Below, one piece after another: positions 18,032-27,603 of a DNA stretch of 64,000 nucleotides. Position 1 is the stretch's first letter, and each line of letters starts with the position of its first letter. Below the pieces are notes generated by a model. It was not told where the DNA came from, searched no databases, and saw only the letters and a program-made list of their open reading frames with translations. The stretch is from Scatomorpha sp964367935 (lineage in GTDB: Bacteria > Bacillota > Clostridia > Oscillospirales > Oscillospiraceae). The translations under genes and the position numbers were made by a program. The stretch is from contig CAYIYZ010000009.1 of the NCBI GenBank assembly GCA_964367935.1, forward strand, positions 28,714 through 92,713. Reading direction: 5' to 3'.

Positions 18032-18137
18032 TTTGTGTTATAGGCAGAAAAAATCGCATTTATTGTAGACAGGAACGCTAATTGGGTGTATTTTAGTCTG
18101 AGAGTGTAAAAGATAAGACTTGAGGGGAGTGTGTTTA

Positions 18138-18905
18138 GTGCCAAGAGAAGAATGGGAACGTCTTTTAACCGCTGCACTTGAAATCGGGCGTCGTATGATG
18201 CAGTCCGGCGCTGAAGCAAGACGTGTCGAGGATACTATCACTCGTATTTGTCGTGCCTATGGTTGTGATAGGTGCGAGGTATTTGCTATGGTATCCCTTA
18301 TCATCGTCTCTCTTACCGATACGGAAGGACGTTGTTACACACAAACCGTTCGAGTTCCGAGTATGGGTGTCGATTTAGCTCTGCTTGAAGACATGAACGC
18401 TGAAGCTCGCCTTATTTGCGCTTACAGACCGTCTGCTTCGGAAGTTGAGCGCTCACTCAACGCTTCCGCTCCTACTAAGCTTTCCGTAAAACTCGGACTC
18501 TTAGGCTACTTCTTAGGAGCCGGTGGCTTTGCTTTGTTTTACGGTGCAAGCTTAAGTGACCTCATGTGTGTGGGCATCATATCTATACTCGTGTTTCTAC
18601 TTGACAGATATTACTATAAAGATACATTGAATCAAATTCTTTACACGAGCATCTCTTGTTTTCTTTCCGGCTGTATTGCTATACTCTCTGTCTACCTCGG
18701 TATTGGTGACAATGTCGACTATATCGTAATGGGCGCTATTATGCTCTATATACCCGGTATGGGCTTCGCTAACGGTATACGTGAGATGTTCCATCGCGAC
18801 ATTATCACGGGCCTATACAGATTAATTGAATCAGTTCTTATCGCTGCAAGTATAGCAGTCGGATTCGCTGTTTCCTTTGCGCTGTTAGGAGGGCTGATTC
18901 GATGA
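18138..18905 (+). CDS. Threonine/serine exporter family protein, N-terminal subunit
   Basis: A 255-residue protein of the ThrE N-terminal (DUF1212) family, which forms split amino-acid exporters. The cytoplasmic N-terminal part has the motif MMQSGAEARRVEDTI; the second half holds five or so membrane helices, with YIPGMGFANGIREM in a loop. The start was taken as the GTG at 18138, 8 bp after GGGGAG; longer starts are possible. It overlaps the next gene by four bases (ATGA), the partner subunit. Confidence 0.85.
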   Translation: MPREEWERLLTAALEIGRRMMQSGAEARRVEDTITRICRAYGCDRCEVFAMVSLIIVSLTDTEGRCYTQTVRVPSMGVDLALLEDMNAEARLICAYRPSASEVERSLNASAPTKLSVKLGLLGYFLGAGGFALFYGASLSDLMCVGIISILVFLLDRYYYKDTLNQILYTSISCFLSGCIAILSVYLGIGDNVDYIVMGAIMLYIPGMGFANGIREMFHRDIITGLYRLIESVLIAASIAVGFAVSFALLGGLIR

Positions 18906-19438
18906 CTTTTGATACATGGTTATTTCAGCTATTCGCCATTTGCTTGGGAGCTATCGGCTTTTCTCTATTTAACAAGATTAAGGTAAAGCATCTTGCTCCA
19001 AGCACTCTTGGAGGTCTACTGACCTGGGTTATCTACACCGCTATGTTCTCATATACAGATCACATATTCTTAGCCACACTTGTCGGCGGTGTCTTCTCGG
19101 GAGTTTGGGCCGAGGTTATGGCACGTGTTATGAAGGCTCCTGCCAATGTGTATATCCCCGGTGCCATCATTCCACTCTTACCGGGTAGCGCATTGTACTC
19201 AACTATGAGCGCCCTTTTGGATGGGAATACTGAGCTGTTTTCTGAGCACGGCACTCGCACCCTGCTCATTACCTTCGGGCTCGCTTCCGGCATATTACTC
19301 TCATCTATTATCGCCCATTATATTTTAAAATTCGGCGCTTTCTTTAAGAGACGCTACAGTATGGCTCGTGCTCTTGCACTGAAGTTAAGAATACAAAGAG
19401 AAAAATCTAAGGATATTTCGGACGAGTTCGATCGCTAA
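18902..19438 (+). CDS. Threonine/serine exporter family protein, C-terminal subunit
   Basis: A 178-residue membrane protein of the ThrE_2 (DUF3815) family, with five hydrophobic helices and the motif IPGAIIPLLPGSALY that mirrors the IPG motif of the upstream subunit. In Firmicutes the two halves of ThrE are encoded separately and act together. The C-terminal 35 residues are basic and cytoplasmic. A perfect terminator follows the stop. Confidence 0.85.
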   Translation: MTFDTWLFQLFAICLGAIGFSLFNKIKVKHLAPSTLGGLLTWVIYTAMFSYTDHIFLATLVGGVFSGVWAEVMARVMKAPANVYIPGAIIPLLPGSALYSTMSALLDGNTELFSEHGTRTLLITFGLASGILLSSIIAHYILKFGAFFKRRYSMARALALKLRIQREKSKDISDEFDR

Positions 19439-19440
19439 CT

Positions 19441-19475
19441 AAAAAAGTGCCGTCGCATAGCGACGGCACTTTTTT
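19441..19475. terminator. Bidirectional Rho-independent terminator
   Basis: A 16-bp perfect stem (19441-19456 with 19460-19475) with a 3-nt loop, A-run on one side and T-run on the other, serving the convergent exporter and CoA-ligase genes. Confidence 0.93.
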
Positions 19476-19478
19476 AGT

Positions 19479-20813
19479 TTACACTTCTCTGATGAGTTTC
19501 TTAAACTCTGCGCCAGACTTCAAGGCACCCGAAGGTAATATTTTTACCTCAGGCACTGCTTTGCCCTTGAAGAACTCGTGCTTAGCCATAGTCTCAGCTA
19601 TAACCTTCTCATAGCCCTCAGGCTGATGTATGCACTCTACCTCAAAGTAAAGCTCGTTCGTAGCTGCTCTATGGTATATCTCGTAATCCACCACACAGCT
19701 GTTCGAGAACATAAGGTCATCAAACTTCGTGGGATACAGCTCCATGCCGTCTATCTCCACAATCGCCTCTAATCTGCGTGCTACGTGTCCTAAACTATCC
19801 AGCATAGCTCCGCATTTGCAGGGCCCTTTCTTTATAGTGCTTATATCATGTGTTCTATAGCGTATAAGCGGCATTGCCTCACGCCCTAAAGTAGTTAGCA
19901 CCACTTCGCCTTCCTCGCCCTCTGCTACAGGTTCGCCTGTTTCAGGGTCAAGCAACTCTACTATTATATCAAACTCATTGTAGTGGAAGCCATCGCCATC
20001 AGGACAGTCTACAGCCAAACCATACCCAGACTCAGTCAAGCCATAGTGTGTGACCACCTTGCACCCCCACGCTTCCTCTAGGTTCCTACGCATCGACGGC
20101 GATACTTCGCTTATCGTCGTAAACATAGTCTTAACACCTAAGGACTTGAGATCATGTATCTTCTCAGACTCCTTCGTTATGCGGTAGATTACCCTCGCAT
20201 CACCGAACCATAGGACCGGCTTATGCTCCAAACACAGTGCCATCTGCTCCTCTGAAGGCAAACTCAGGCCGGCAGAGTACCCCTTCATACCGTGCTTGCC
20301 TACTCCCTCTGCTAACAAAGTGCCTATGCCCCTTACCGCACTGTCAGGTAACAATATATGTATGCTGTCACCCTCCTGCGCCATCGTATGCATTCCCGTG
20401 CCCAAAAAGTCCGTTATTGCGCCTATGTCCTTATACGAAAAATACATGCTCTTCTGAGGTCCCGTTGTACCCGTACTTACAAATGTCACCGGCTTTTCTA
20501 CGCCGGATTGTGATATGCAAAGGAATTTATATCCGCCCCTCGCTATGTCAGACGGTGCAGTGAACGGCAATTTCTTTATATCGTCCATGCTCTTAATGTC
20601 CTCGGGCTTCACGCCCATCTCGTCCATTATGTCACGATACCACTTACTTTTTTCATACACATACTCAACCGTCTTCAAAAAACGATGGAGCCTATGCTCC
20701 CTGAAAACCTCATTGTCTACGGTACCCTCGCCCTTCAGCGTGAAGTCACCTTTTCTCTCAATATCCTGCTTGCAGAGCGCAAACAGGCCCTTTTCCATGC
20801 TTACTACCGGCAT
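19479..20813 (-). CDS. Phenylacetate-CoA-ligase-like acyl-CoA ligase
   Basis: A 444-residue adenylate-forming enzyme that should activate a carboxylic acid with ATP to its CoA thioester. It shows the phosphate-binding loop VSTGTTGPQKS, HYGLTESGYG in the position of the adenylation motif, and LIRYRTHDIS followed by CKCGAMLDSLGHVARR as in PaaK-type ligases. The C-terminal subdomain (LYPTKFDDL onward) is present, with K near the end. It resembles the DVU_1553-type ligases I recall from Desulfovibrio more than true PaaK. GGGAGG precedes the ATG. It is the last gene of the large minus-strand cluster. The substrate is unknown. Confidence 0.82.
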   Translation of the reverse strand: MPVVSMEKGLFALCKQDIERKGDFTLKGEGTVDNEVFREHRLHRFLKTVEYVYEKSKWYRDIMDEMGVKPEDIKSMDDIKKLPFTAPSDIARGGYKFLCISQSGVEKPVTFVSTGTTGPQKSMYFSYKDIGAITDFLGTGMHTMAQEGDSIHILLPDSAVRGIGTLLAEGVGKHGMKGYSAGLSLPSEEQMALCLEHKPVLWFGDARVIYRITKESEKIHDLKSLGVKTMFTTISEVSPSMRRNLEEAWGCKVVTHYGLTESGYGLAVDCPDGDGFHYNEFDIIVELLDPETGEPVAEGEEGEVVLTTLGREAMPLIRYRTHDISTIKKGPCKCGAMLDSLGHVARRLEAIVEIDGMELYPTKFDDLMFSNSCVVDYEIYHRAATNELYFEVECIHQPEGYEKVIAETMAKHEFFKGKAVPEVKILPSGALKSGAEFKKLIREV

Positions 20814-20848
20814 AGTTCCTCCCTGTTCCTTTTACGTTTTATTCAAAC

Positions 20849-20880
20849 CTGTCACCTGCCACATAAGCGGCAGGTGACAG
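20849..20880 (-). terminator. Intercistronic hairpin between symporter and CoA-ligase genes
   Basis: Perfect 12-bp stem (CTGTCACCTGCC with its complement) and 8-nt loop. The minus-strand sequence after it is only moderately T-rich, so it may attenuate rather than stop transcription into the CoA ligase gene. Confidence 0.6.
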
Positions 20881-20901
20881 TAGTTTGCTATAAATTAGCG
20901 A

Positions 20902-22302
20902 CTATATCTCTTCGCTCTCTCGTCTTCTCTTGTCAAGCTCTAGCACTATATTCTTCTGTGTATCCCTATCAAGTTTATACAGGAAGAATATCATTGCCGA
21001 CATTACTATATACAGTCCCGCAGGTATCATGCTCACAGAGGCATTTATCATATTGCTTACCTCTGTACTCGGCACCTCATTAGGCACAAAACCTATCATG
21101 CCCAGGATCGCAAGTATAACTGCAGGTCCCACAGCACCGCCAAACTTCATCGAAAATGATACAAACGCTGCCAAGAATCCGTCACTGCGTATTCCATGCT
21201 TGTATTCGCCATAATCCACACAGTCCGGCACCATGCTAACAAGTGTCGCTGATGTGAAGCCGTTGAATATCGCAAACACAAATATCAACACAAAATATAT
21301 AGGACTCGGCGCCGCAAAGAAGTACATCATCCCAAACAACACTGAACATATTGCAAGAGTACCAGCAGCTGTTTTGCCCTTATTTGTAACCAGTTTTGAA
21401 AATGAACTCGCACACAAGGCGCCCGTTATGCCGCCAATCATATTCACAAGTGCAAACGTTCCATACATACTGAAATCTCCCACATAGTATGAGAAGTAAT
21501 ATGTATACATCGTAGCACGTCCATAACTCGAAAATCCAAGTAGGAAAAAGCCCAAAGTAACCGTCATCATCGGTAAATTCCTGAACATCGTGCTCAGTAA
21601 CTTAGAAATAGCCACTGTTCTCGACTTTGATACCGGTGTTACTACCTCTTTAGAGAATATCGCTGAGCTCACAAATATGGGTAAGCCCACTACACATGCC
21701 ATCAACACCGTTAAGAAGTAGCCCTGACGTATGTTGCTTCCGCCCATCTTTGCGATAACGTCAACCGCAAACATGCCTACTATGCCTATTGACAAGTTAG
21801 TAAACATCATCTTTTTACCCGCTATGCTACCTCTCTGCTGTCCATTAGAGGTCAACACGCCTATCATCGCCTGATACGCCGTCGCACAGATCGTAGCCGC
21901 TATAGTTACAAGAATATACAGAGCGTACATCCATACTACCTTCTGCGTATATCCCCATTCGGGATTTGCATTGAAAAGAAGTACCATCAGAATAGCAAGC
22001 AAGACTCCGCCCACAAGCACCCAAGGTCTATATCTTCCCCAACGTGTTCGTGTACGATCTAAGATTATTCCCATCAAAGGATCGTTCACCGCATCAAATA
22101 GACGCACTATAAACAAAAGAAGTGACACCGCTCCCAAGCTGACACCTATAACATCTGTATAGTAGATGCTTATGAACGAGGCCGCCCACATGTACATTAA
22201 CTGATAACCGGACTCTCCAACAGCTGCTGTGACTTGCTTTCTAAACGACAGAATGACATCTGTCGATGCCCTATGCCCTAAGTCGCTATTTGATGTATTC
22301 AT
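20902..22302 (-). CDS. GPH-type (MelB-like) cation symporter
   Basis: A 466-residue secondary transporter with twelve hydrophobic helices. The N-terminal motif FIVRLFDAVNDPLMGIILDR and the following RTRWGRYRPWVL are diagnostic of the glycoside-pentoside-hexuronide:cation symporter family within MFS. Members import sugars or glucuronides, but relatives carry other organic acids. The start at MNTSN was preferred (GGGAG 5 bp upstream) over an ATG 12 bases earlier. It lies between radical SAM and CoA-ligase genes, so it probably imports or exports the compound handled by the cluster. Confidence 0.87.
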   Translation of the reverse strand: MNTSNSDLGHRASTDVILSFRKQVTAAVGESGYQLMYMWAASFISIYYTDVIGVSLGAVSLLLFIVRLFDAVNDPLMGIILDRTRTRWGRYRPWVLVGGVLLAILMVLLFNANPEWGYTQKVVWMYALYILVTIAATICATAYQAMIGVLTSNGQQRGSIAGKKMMFTNLSIGIVGMFAVDVIAKMGGSNIRQGYFLTVLMACVVGLPIFVSSAIFSKEVVTPVSKSRTVAISKLLSTMFRNLPMMTVTLGFFLLGFSSYGRATMYTYYFSYYVGDFSMYGTFALVNMIGGITGALCASSFSKLVTNKGKTAAGTLAICSVLFGMMYFFAAPSPIYFVLIFVFAIFNGFTSATLVSMVPDCVDYGEYKHGIRSDGFLAAFVSFSMKFGGAVGPAVILAILGMIGFVPNEVPSTEVSNMINASVSMIPAGLYIVMSAMIFFLYKLDRDTQKNIVLELDKRRRESEEI

Positions 22303-22331
22303 ACTATCTCCCATCTTTCTTTAGCAAAAAA

Positions 22332-23588
22332 TTAACAAATGCCCTCATAGATTTTAGCCCCATCTACAGAGCTTAAGTACTGACTGCAAAGAGGTACAAC
22401 GCCTCTCTCAGGCGACAGTACGCCTATTCTGCAACGCCTAACACGCTCTAAATCAAAGTTCCATGCGTCCATAAAAGCCATTCCGCCTATGGTCAAAAGC
22501 TTCATCGGACTCTTGCTCCATGCCTTCGCTGTATAGTCTCGCACCTTCTTTGCACTACTTAAACCGCGCTTAGGTGTTATGCTCTTCAACCTGCCCTTTC
22601 CGTCTATCATATACGCCGCCTGAAACGAACAAAGCGGATGCTGACAGTTCACCGGTACAAAGTCACTTTCTTCTATGCCTTCTGTCTCTGACAGTGAGCG
22701 TATCACCCTCGGAATAGTCACTCGCTCGCCCGGCTCATATGTACCAAAATAGCTTATTGGCTGAAAATTTATGCCGCGTATCGTCGGCGAATACCGCTTT
22801 GCTACCTCTACAATTTCACGTAATCCATCACCGTTTAAGTCCGGCAGCACCACCGTGGCTAGTACCACAGCTAAACCTGCCTCAACGCAACTTTCTATCG
22901 CCGCTATTTTCGTGTCATACAAGTCACGTCCGTACTTCTTAACGTAGGTCTCCCTGTCTGTGCCCTCGAAGCCTAAATATATGACGCTGACGCCCCACTC
23001 AACAAGCTTCTTTGCGTAATCGGCTTCTGCCGCAAGTCGCAAGCCATTCGTATTTACCTGAATATGGTGGAATCCACATGAATTTGCATGTGCTATGATC
23101 TCTTTTAAATCATTTCGTACCGTAGGCTCTCCTCCGCAGAGCTCCAAGGGATACTCACCCTGCAATCTCTCCGCAGCCTTGTCTATCTGCTCACACATCT
23201 GCTCAGTACTCGGCATATACACCGCCTGACCATCTATCTTCGTAAAGCATATAGGACAATCTATATTGCACACATTGCTCGTCATGAGTGCCACAGACAC
23301 CATCTGCTCACAGTGACTCTCACAGGGCCCGCAGTCATGAGGACACCCCTTCTCCATGGGCCTCTTTTGCATATCCGGCCCCACTTCCTCTGCCATGGCC
23401 GCTTCGCCTATCCAGTCTATATAGTGCTCCGCATCCGCTTCCCACACTATAGTTTCACACTCTCCGTGCTCTTTACAGCTCTTTTGCATCCATATGGTAT
23501 CGTCTCGCTCAACAAGCTGAGCATCTATTACTTCCAGGCAAGTAGGACACACACTCTTAGTCTCTCTTACCACACGCTCAGACGCCAT
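22332..23588 (-). CDS. Radical SAM enzyme, N-terminal CxxC (MJ0619-like) family
   Basis: A 418-residue radical SAM protein. The SAM-cluster motif is CNIDCPIC, followed by the GGEPTV loop. Before it are extra cysteine motifs: VCPTCLEVIDA, KSCKEHG and CPHDCGPCESHC, like those of the MJ0619 group, some members of which methylate pterins. Relatives named TrsS carry selenocysteine in the first motif, but here both positions are Cys. The final part has an additional CRIG...PLCSQYL Cys pair. The ATG overlaps the stop of the second radical SAM gene by 11 bases, so the pair is translationally coupled. Confidence 0.85.
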   Translation of the reverse strand: MASERVVRETKSVCPTCLEVIDAQLVERDDTIWMQKSCKEHGECETIVWEADAEHYIDWIGEAAMAEEVGPDMQKRPMEKGCPHDCGPCESHCEQMVSVALMTSNVCNIDCPICFTKIDGQAVYMPSTEQMCEQIDKAAERLQGEYPLELCGGEPTVRNDLKEIIAHANSCGFHHIQVNTNGLRLAAEADYAKKLVEWGVSVIYLGFEGTDRETYVKKYGRDLYDTKIAAIESCVEAGLAVVLATVVLPDLNGDGLREIVEVAKRYSPTIRGINFQPISYFGTYEPGERVTIPRVIRSLSETEGIEESDFVPVNCQHPLCSFQAAYMIDGKGRLKSITPKRGLSSAKKVRDYTAKAWSKSPMKLLTIGGMAFMDAWNFDLERVRRCRIGVLSPERGVVPLCSQYLSSVDGAKIYEGIC

Positions 23589-24963
23589 ACAGTCTCCTCC
23601 CGTCCTCGCTCGTCAAGTGATACAAGCATAGTGGCACTTCGCCATCTTTGTCACACACAGTAACACAGCAGCTCTCAACCCTGTCTATATCTATATTCCA
23701 CACGTCTTGAAACGCCATTGACGAAATATTCAAGGTGTACTCACTCAGCCTGCGCCTAAGGGCTGCCCAGCCTCCACTCTCATCACAGCCACAAGACTGC
23801 TCTGCCGTCTCTGTCGCCTCACCCTCACAGCCGCAAGACTGAGACTCTGCCGTGGTTCCACCCCAAAAACGCCTCGTGTACTTATTTGTCATCAGCGCAA
23901 AACGCTCCATGCGCTCATCACCCTGACACGCACAGCCTGCGCCCTCCTGTACCTCTTTCGGCTCACTCTTACTTAGACCCACAAGCTTGCCGCTCTCGTC
24001 CAAAACAAAAGCCGACGAGAAAGAACACAGAGCACTGTACTTCGCACGAGGTGCTAATTGTGAAAATATTATCTCACTTTGCTCGCAAATGTCAAGCATT
24101 AATTTGTCCAGAGTATACCTCTCCTCCTTTTTCCCTTCCGGAAACCTTCCGAAAAAGCTCACAGGCTGGAAGTGTATGCCCTTAACCGTCGGTATATTCG
24201 CCTTTGCAAATTCTATTATATCGCCTATATGGCTGTCATTTACATCTCTAATTATTACAGGTACCAGCATTACACCAATGCCCACTTCTCTGCAATTTTC
24301 TATTGCCGCAAGCTTTACATCCACCATTTTTCTGCCTCTGGTGAACGCATAAATCTCCTCTGTCAGTCCGTCAAACTGCAAGTAAATAAGATCGCATCCT
24401 GCGTCTTTTAACTTCTTCAAGTATTCTTTATCCTTCGATATGCGTATTCCATTTGAATTGACCTGCACATGTCCGAAACCTATACTCTTTGCCATGGCTA
24501 CTAGCTCAGGTAAGTCTTCTCGCAGTGTCGCTTCTCCGCCCGAAAACTGTAATGAACAGCCGCCTGCCTTCGCATACAACCTTCTTAACCTGCGCTCCGC
24601 CTCCTCAAAAGGCATATGCTCCTCATGTCTTGCAGGACTTGAGGATGCAAAACATATAGGACATTGCATATTACACTCTTCAGTTACCTCAATAACAGCT
24701 GTACATATGCCGCCCCTATGACTATCACACAATCCGCAACTAAACGGACAATTATCGTTTTCACCGGGCTTTCCGCCAATCATGGGCGCTAGCTCCGAAC
24801 GACTCGTATACTGCTCGAAACTCTCAGTATCTTCCCATATCAGTGACTTGTAAGAGCCATGCTCCTCACAAGTTTTTTCTATCCATACACCCTCTTCGTC
24901 CTTAACTATATCTGCCTCAATTAGCGCCAAACAAACAGGACATAGGCTCTTGGTCTTTCTCAT
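23578..24963 (-). CDS. Radical SAM enzyme, CxxC family, with Cys-rich insertion
   Basis: A 461-residue paralogue of the next gene, with LCPVCLALIEA, KTCEEHG and NCPFSCGLCDSH before the SAM-cluster motif CNMQCPIC and the SGGEATL loop. Between the radical SAM core and the C-terminal region (about residues 335-395) is an insertion with three CxC motifs (GCACQG, SCGCEG, SCGCDE), absent from its neighbour and possibly binding a further cluster or metal. The start at MRKTKS was chosen because the conserved CxxC motif follows at once and GGGGG precedes it; a 47-codon upstream extension looks non-coding. A terminator at 25158 separates it from the VOC gene upstream. Confidence 0.83.
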   Translation of the reverse strand: MRKTKSLCPVCLALIEADIVKDEEGVWIEKTCEEHGSYKSLIWEDTESFEQYTSRSELAPMIGGKPGENDNCPFSCGLCDSHRGGICTAVIEVTEECNMQCPICFASSSPARHEEHMPFEEAERRLRRLYAKAGGCSLQFSGGEATLREDLPELVAMAKSIGFGHVQVNSNGIRISKDKEYLKKLKDAGCDLIYLQFDGLTEEIYAFTRGRKMVDVKLAAIENCREVGIGVMLVPVIIRDVNDSHIGDIIEFAKANIPTVKGIHFQPVSFFGRFPEGKKEERYTLDKLMLDICEQSEIIFSQLAPRAKYSALCSFSSAFVLDESGKLVGLSKSEPKEVQEGAGCACQGDERMERFALMTNKYTRRFWGGTTAESQSCGCEGEATETAEQSCGCDESGGWAALRRRLSEYTLNISSMAFQDVWNIDIDRVESCCVTVCDKDGEVPLCLYHLTSEDGRRLYGV

Positions 24964-25157
24964 ATTTTCCCCCTGGGGTGGTGCACATAAAACCGAACCC
25001 GCCTTGTGCGGTGTCTTTACGCGCAATACCACGTTATTTTCCTTGGTGGGCGACAGCCCACCTGCGTTAACTGCCTCGTCTCGCACGAAAATCCACTCAC
25101 ACAAGGTCGTAGATTTCAGTGAGCACGGGTTCGAATTTATGTGCGCCGCCCTAAAAA

Positions 25158-25181
25158 AGGGGCAGGCTCTCGCCTGCCCCT
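25158..25181 (-). terminator. Rho-independent terminator after the VOC gene
   Basis: A 10-bp GC-rich stem (AGGGGCAGGC with its complement), TCTC loop, and on the minus strand a run of six T. It divides the metabolic cluster into two transcription units. Confidence 0.9.
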
Positions 25182-25187
25182 CTGCGA

Positions 25188-26114
25188 TTAAGATATTTTC
25201 TCGTAGAACTGGAAGAACTCCTTGTTGAACGCTCTGATTGTCGCAGTCTTGACCTTGCCCAAAGGCCCGATCTCCATCTCAGCTACATGGCTTATTGCAT
25301 TGTAGCCGGCTGCACTGCACTTCTCAAGCATCTTATCAAGGCTCTCTACCTCGTAAGCTGCGCTGATAAGGCCTATATCCTGTGGCTCGCAAACATCATA
25401 AATGATCTCTGCGTCAGGATGCTGGCACTGTATCGCCTCAGGCACCGGGCAGTTGAATCCCGGGCTCATGTACATAGTGATCCTCGGTGTATCCTCATCG
25501 GGGAAGCACAGTATATCATTTACAAGGCCGTTAGGCATAACTCTGTCAAACACACGATTTATTCCTATTACCTCTGTGAAGAACTTATCTGCCTCATCCA
25601 CATCCTTAGTGATATATGCATTTGTAGTTATGGATGTGAAGCCCTTGCCCTCATTTACGCCACTCATCATGAAAGGAATGGGAACATTATCAGGTGACCA
25701 CAACAGTACTTCCTGTACCTCGTTCGAAGTCCAAGGTGCAGTATAGGGCTTAGGAGGATTGAAGAACTGATACTTCTCCTTCAATAGCTTGTACTGATAC
25801 TGCATATCCTCTACGCGGAAGCCTATTCCCAGCATACCGCAAACGTAGTTAGGCTTGTCCTGATGACGCTTATAAACAGTTGACTTGGGTGTGAACTCTA
25901 TGAGCTCTATCAATGTGGGGCGTGCTTCGCCCTGTACAAGGTACACAGCCTCGCCGGTTATTCCGTCAGCCATAGACCATATTGACTTTAGCTCGCCATT
26001 GCTATAGCTCTTTTTTCCGACCTCCGTGCAACCTAAGTCGCCAACAAAGAACTCTAAGCTCTTATTCATGTCAGCTACGCTCACGGATATTTTTGTAACG
26101 CCGTTTAAGGTCAT
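25188..26114 (-). CDS. Two-domain VOC (glyoxalase/dioxygenase-fold) protein
   Basis: A 308-residue protein with two vicinal-oxygen-chelate modules: residues 5-130 (KISVSVADMNKSLEFFVGDLG) and about 145-290 (TSITTNAYITKDVDEADKFFTEVIG). VOC proteins include epimerases, glyoxalases and dioxygenases and often use a metal held by His and Glu; the histidine usual at the start of each module is not obvious here, so metal binding is doubtful. In an anaerobe with dehydratase-like genes next to it, an isomerase or epimerase acting on a CoA ester or its product is more likely than a dioxygenase. GGGAG precedes the ATG. It lies 30 bp after the dehydratase-like gene. Confidence 0.8.
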   Translation of the reverse strand: MTLNGVTKISVSVADMNKSLEFFVGDLGCTEVGKKSYSNGELKSIWSMADGITGEAVYLVQGEARPTLIELIEFTPKSTVYKRHQDKPNYVCGMLGIGFRVEDMQYQYKLLKEKYQFFNPPKPYTAPWTSNEVQEVLLWSPDNVPIPFMMSGVNEGKGFTSITTNAYITKDVDEADKFFTEVIGINRVFDRVMPNGLVNDILCFPDEDTPRITMYMSPGFNCPVPEAIQCQHPDAEIIYDVCEPQDIGLISAAYEVESLDKMLEKCSAAGYNAISHVAEMEIGPLGKVKTATIRAFNKEFFQFYEKIS

Positions 26115-26144
26115 TTCTAATGCTCCCTTCTATATATTATTATC

Positions 26145-27596
26145 TTACTTCGCTGCTGCCTTTTGCCTATCCTTCTTTGCCTTGTGGATCTTGGCTATCT
26201 GGCAGATGCTCTCTATACGTGTCTTCAATGCTTCACGTGAGTAGTCACGGTCATCCCAGAAGTCAGCCTCAATATAGAACACAGGTGTGCCTGTCTTCTC
26301 TTCCATGTACTTTGCGCCCATCTTGTGGTGTGCGCCCAGCCAACGGTCGAAGTCAAAGAAGCCCATGAGCATTGCATCAGGCTCAAAGGTATTTACCTTA
26401 TCAACCCAAGAGTCAAACTCAGCACCCATGTTACCACCAGCTGCGCCACGCAACCAGCCCTCAGCTACCGAACGATAAGGATCGTTCTTAAACTTTGCAG
26501 GACGTGCAAGTGACTTAGGTGTAACAACCGAGATCAAGGAGAACGCAAGCGTTACGCCGTTGTCACGGAAGATCTTCTCAACCCAGGGAACGCAGTACGG
26601 TGTGAAGTACACGCCAACCTTCGGTGCGCCCTTAGGTACAACGCCCTCGCCCTGCTTTACAGCTTGCTTTACCTCTGCAAGCAGAGTGTCAACTGCGTCA
26701 GTCATGTAGCCCAGACCTGTGTTGTAGGGCATAGACATCGGTGAGCCGAGGATGGAAAGTGTGTTACCGCCTATGGGGAAGGGATCTGCCTTCATGGCGA
26801 TCTGGTTTAGCTGTGCTATCTTCATAGCATAGCCCATAGCAGCTGCATGTGCAGAATGTATAGCCTCAGGTGTTACCTTAAAGCCCAAAGCATCTTCTAC
26901 CTTGCCCAAGCTGTAGTTGAGCTGATCTGCCAAGTAGTTGATTCTCTCGATATCCTCAAAGTCGTCATCGCCCCAGTAAGTATCGTGGGGGATTCTTGTG
27001 ATCTCAACGTTCCATGACTCGTCTATGAGGCAGTTGATGTACTCGTCGGTCTTAGGACCTTCGTCACAGTTTAGACCCCATGTCCAGATGATGTCCGGTG
27101 CGGGGATTAGACCCTGCTCACATGCTGTTATACGTGTCTTGTTAAGTGCACAGTGACGGCAGCCGTAGCTCATGCCGCTTGCCTCTGCACATGTTAGCAT
27201 CGGCTCCAAGCGGTGGAAGAAGGAGTTTAGCACCTTCGCCAAGAATATGTCGGGGAACGCTACATACACATCGTCGCCGCCGCATGACTTGATTGCCTGG
27301 TAGCTTGTCAATATAGCAGGCAGTATTCCGTAAAGAATCTTCTTGCCTTCCTGCTTGTAACGTGTAGCCTTGCATAGGTCAATAGTCTCGTGGATTATCG
27401 CACCTATTATCTTCCTTACACCCAGGAACTTTACGTCCCAGTTCTCAGGAATGTACTCGTTCATAGCATACAGTACGTCATCTTCGGATATAGATAGCTT
27501 CTCACATGCTGCTATCCAATCTTCAATATTCTGCTCTACCTGCTCATCAGTAAATGCTACGTAACGTAGGAAATCCTCATATACCTTCTTATTCAT
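26145..27596 (-). CDS. 2-hydroxyacyl-CoA dehydratase family protein, alpha (HgdA-size) subunit
   Basis: A 483-residue member of the family that includes 2-hydroxyglutaryl-CoA dehydratase and benzoyl-CoA reductase subunits, iron-sulfur proteins that perform one-electron chemistry on CoA esters. Family features are the C146-x-x-C149 segment followed by NKTRI, a second cluster region with N176-C177-D178, and the C-terminal GTPVFYIEADFWDDRDYS...TRIES. The Cys normally found shortly before that last motif is replaced (GFFDFDRWLG), so cluster binding may differ. Length matches HgdA of Acidaminococcus. The beta-like subunit is 7 bp upstream in the same operon and the ATP-dependent activator is three genes upstream. 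Confidence 0.85.
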   Translation of the reverse strand: MNKKVYEDFLRYVAFTDEQVEQNIEDWIAACEKLSISEDDVLYAMNEYIPENWDVKFLGVRKIIGAIIHETIDLCKATRYKQEGKKILYGILPAILTSYQAIKSCGGDDVYVAFPDIFLAKVLNSFFHRLEPMLTCAEASGMSYGCRHCALNKTRITACEQGLIPAPDIIWTWGLNCDEGPKTDEYINCLIDESWNVEITRIPHDTYWGDDDFEDIERINYLADQLNYSLGKVEDALGFKVTPEAIHSAHAAAMGYAMKIAQLNQIAMKADPFPIGGNTLSILGSPMSMPYNTGLGYMTDAVDTLLAEVKQAVKQGEGVVPKGAPKVGVYFTPYCVPWVEKIFRDNGVTLAFSLISVVTPKSLARPAKFKNDPYRSVAEGWLRGAAGGNMGAEFDSWVDKVNTFEPDAMLMGFFDFDRWLGAHHKMGAKYMEEKTGTPVFYIEADFWDDRDYSREALKTRIESICQIAKIHKAKKDRQKAAAK

Positions 27597-27603
27597 TCGT
27601 CTC

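Noticed and set aside
24964..25104. 47-codon N-terminal extension of the radical SAM gene
   Set aside because: No family similarity, and the conserved CxxC motif starts directly after the internal ATG at 24963.
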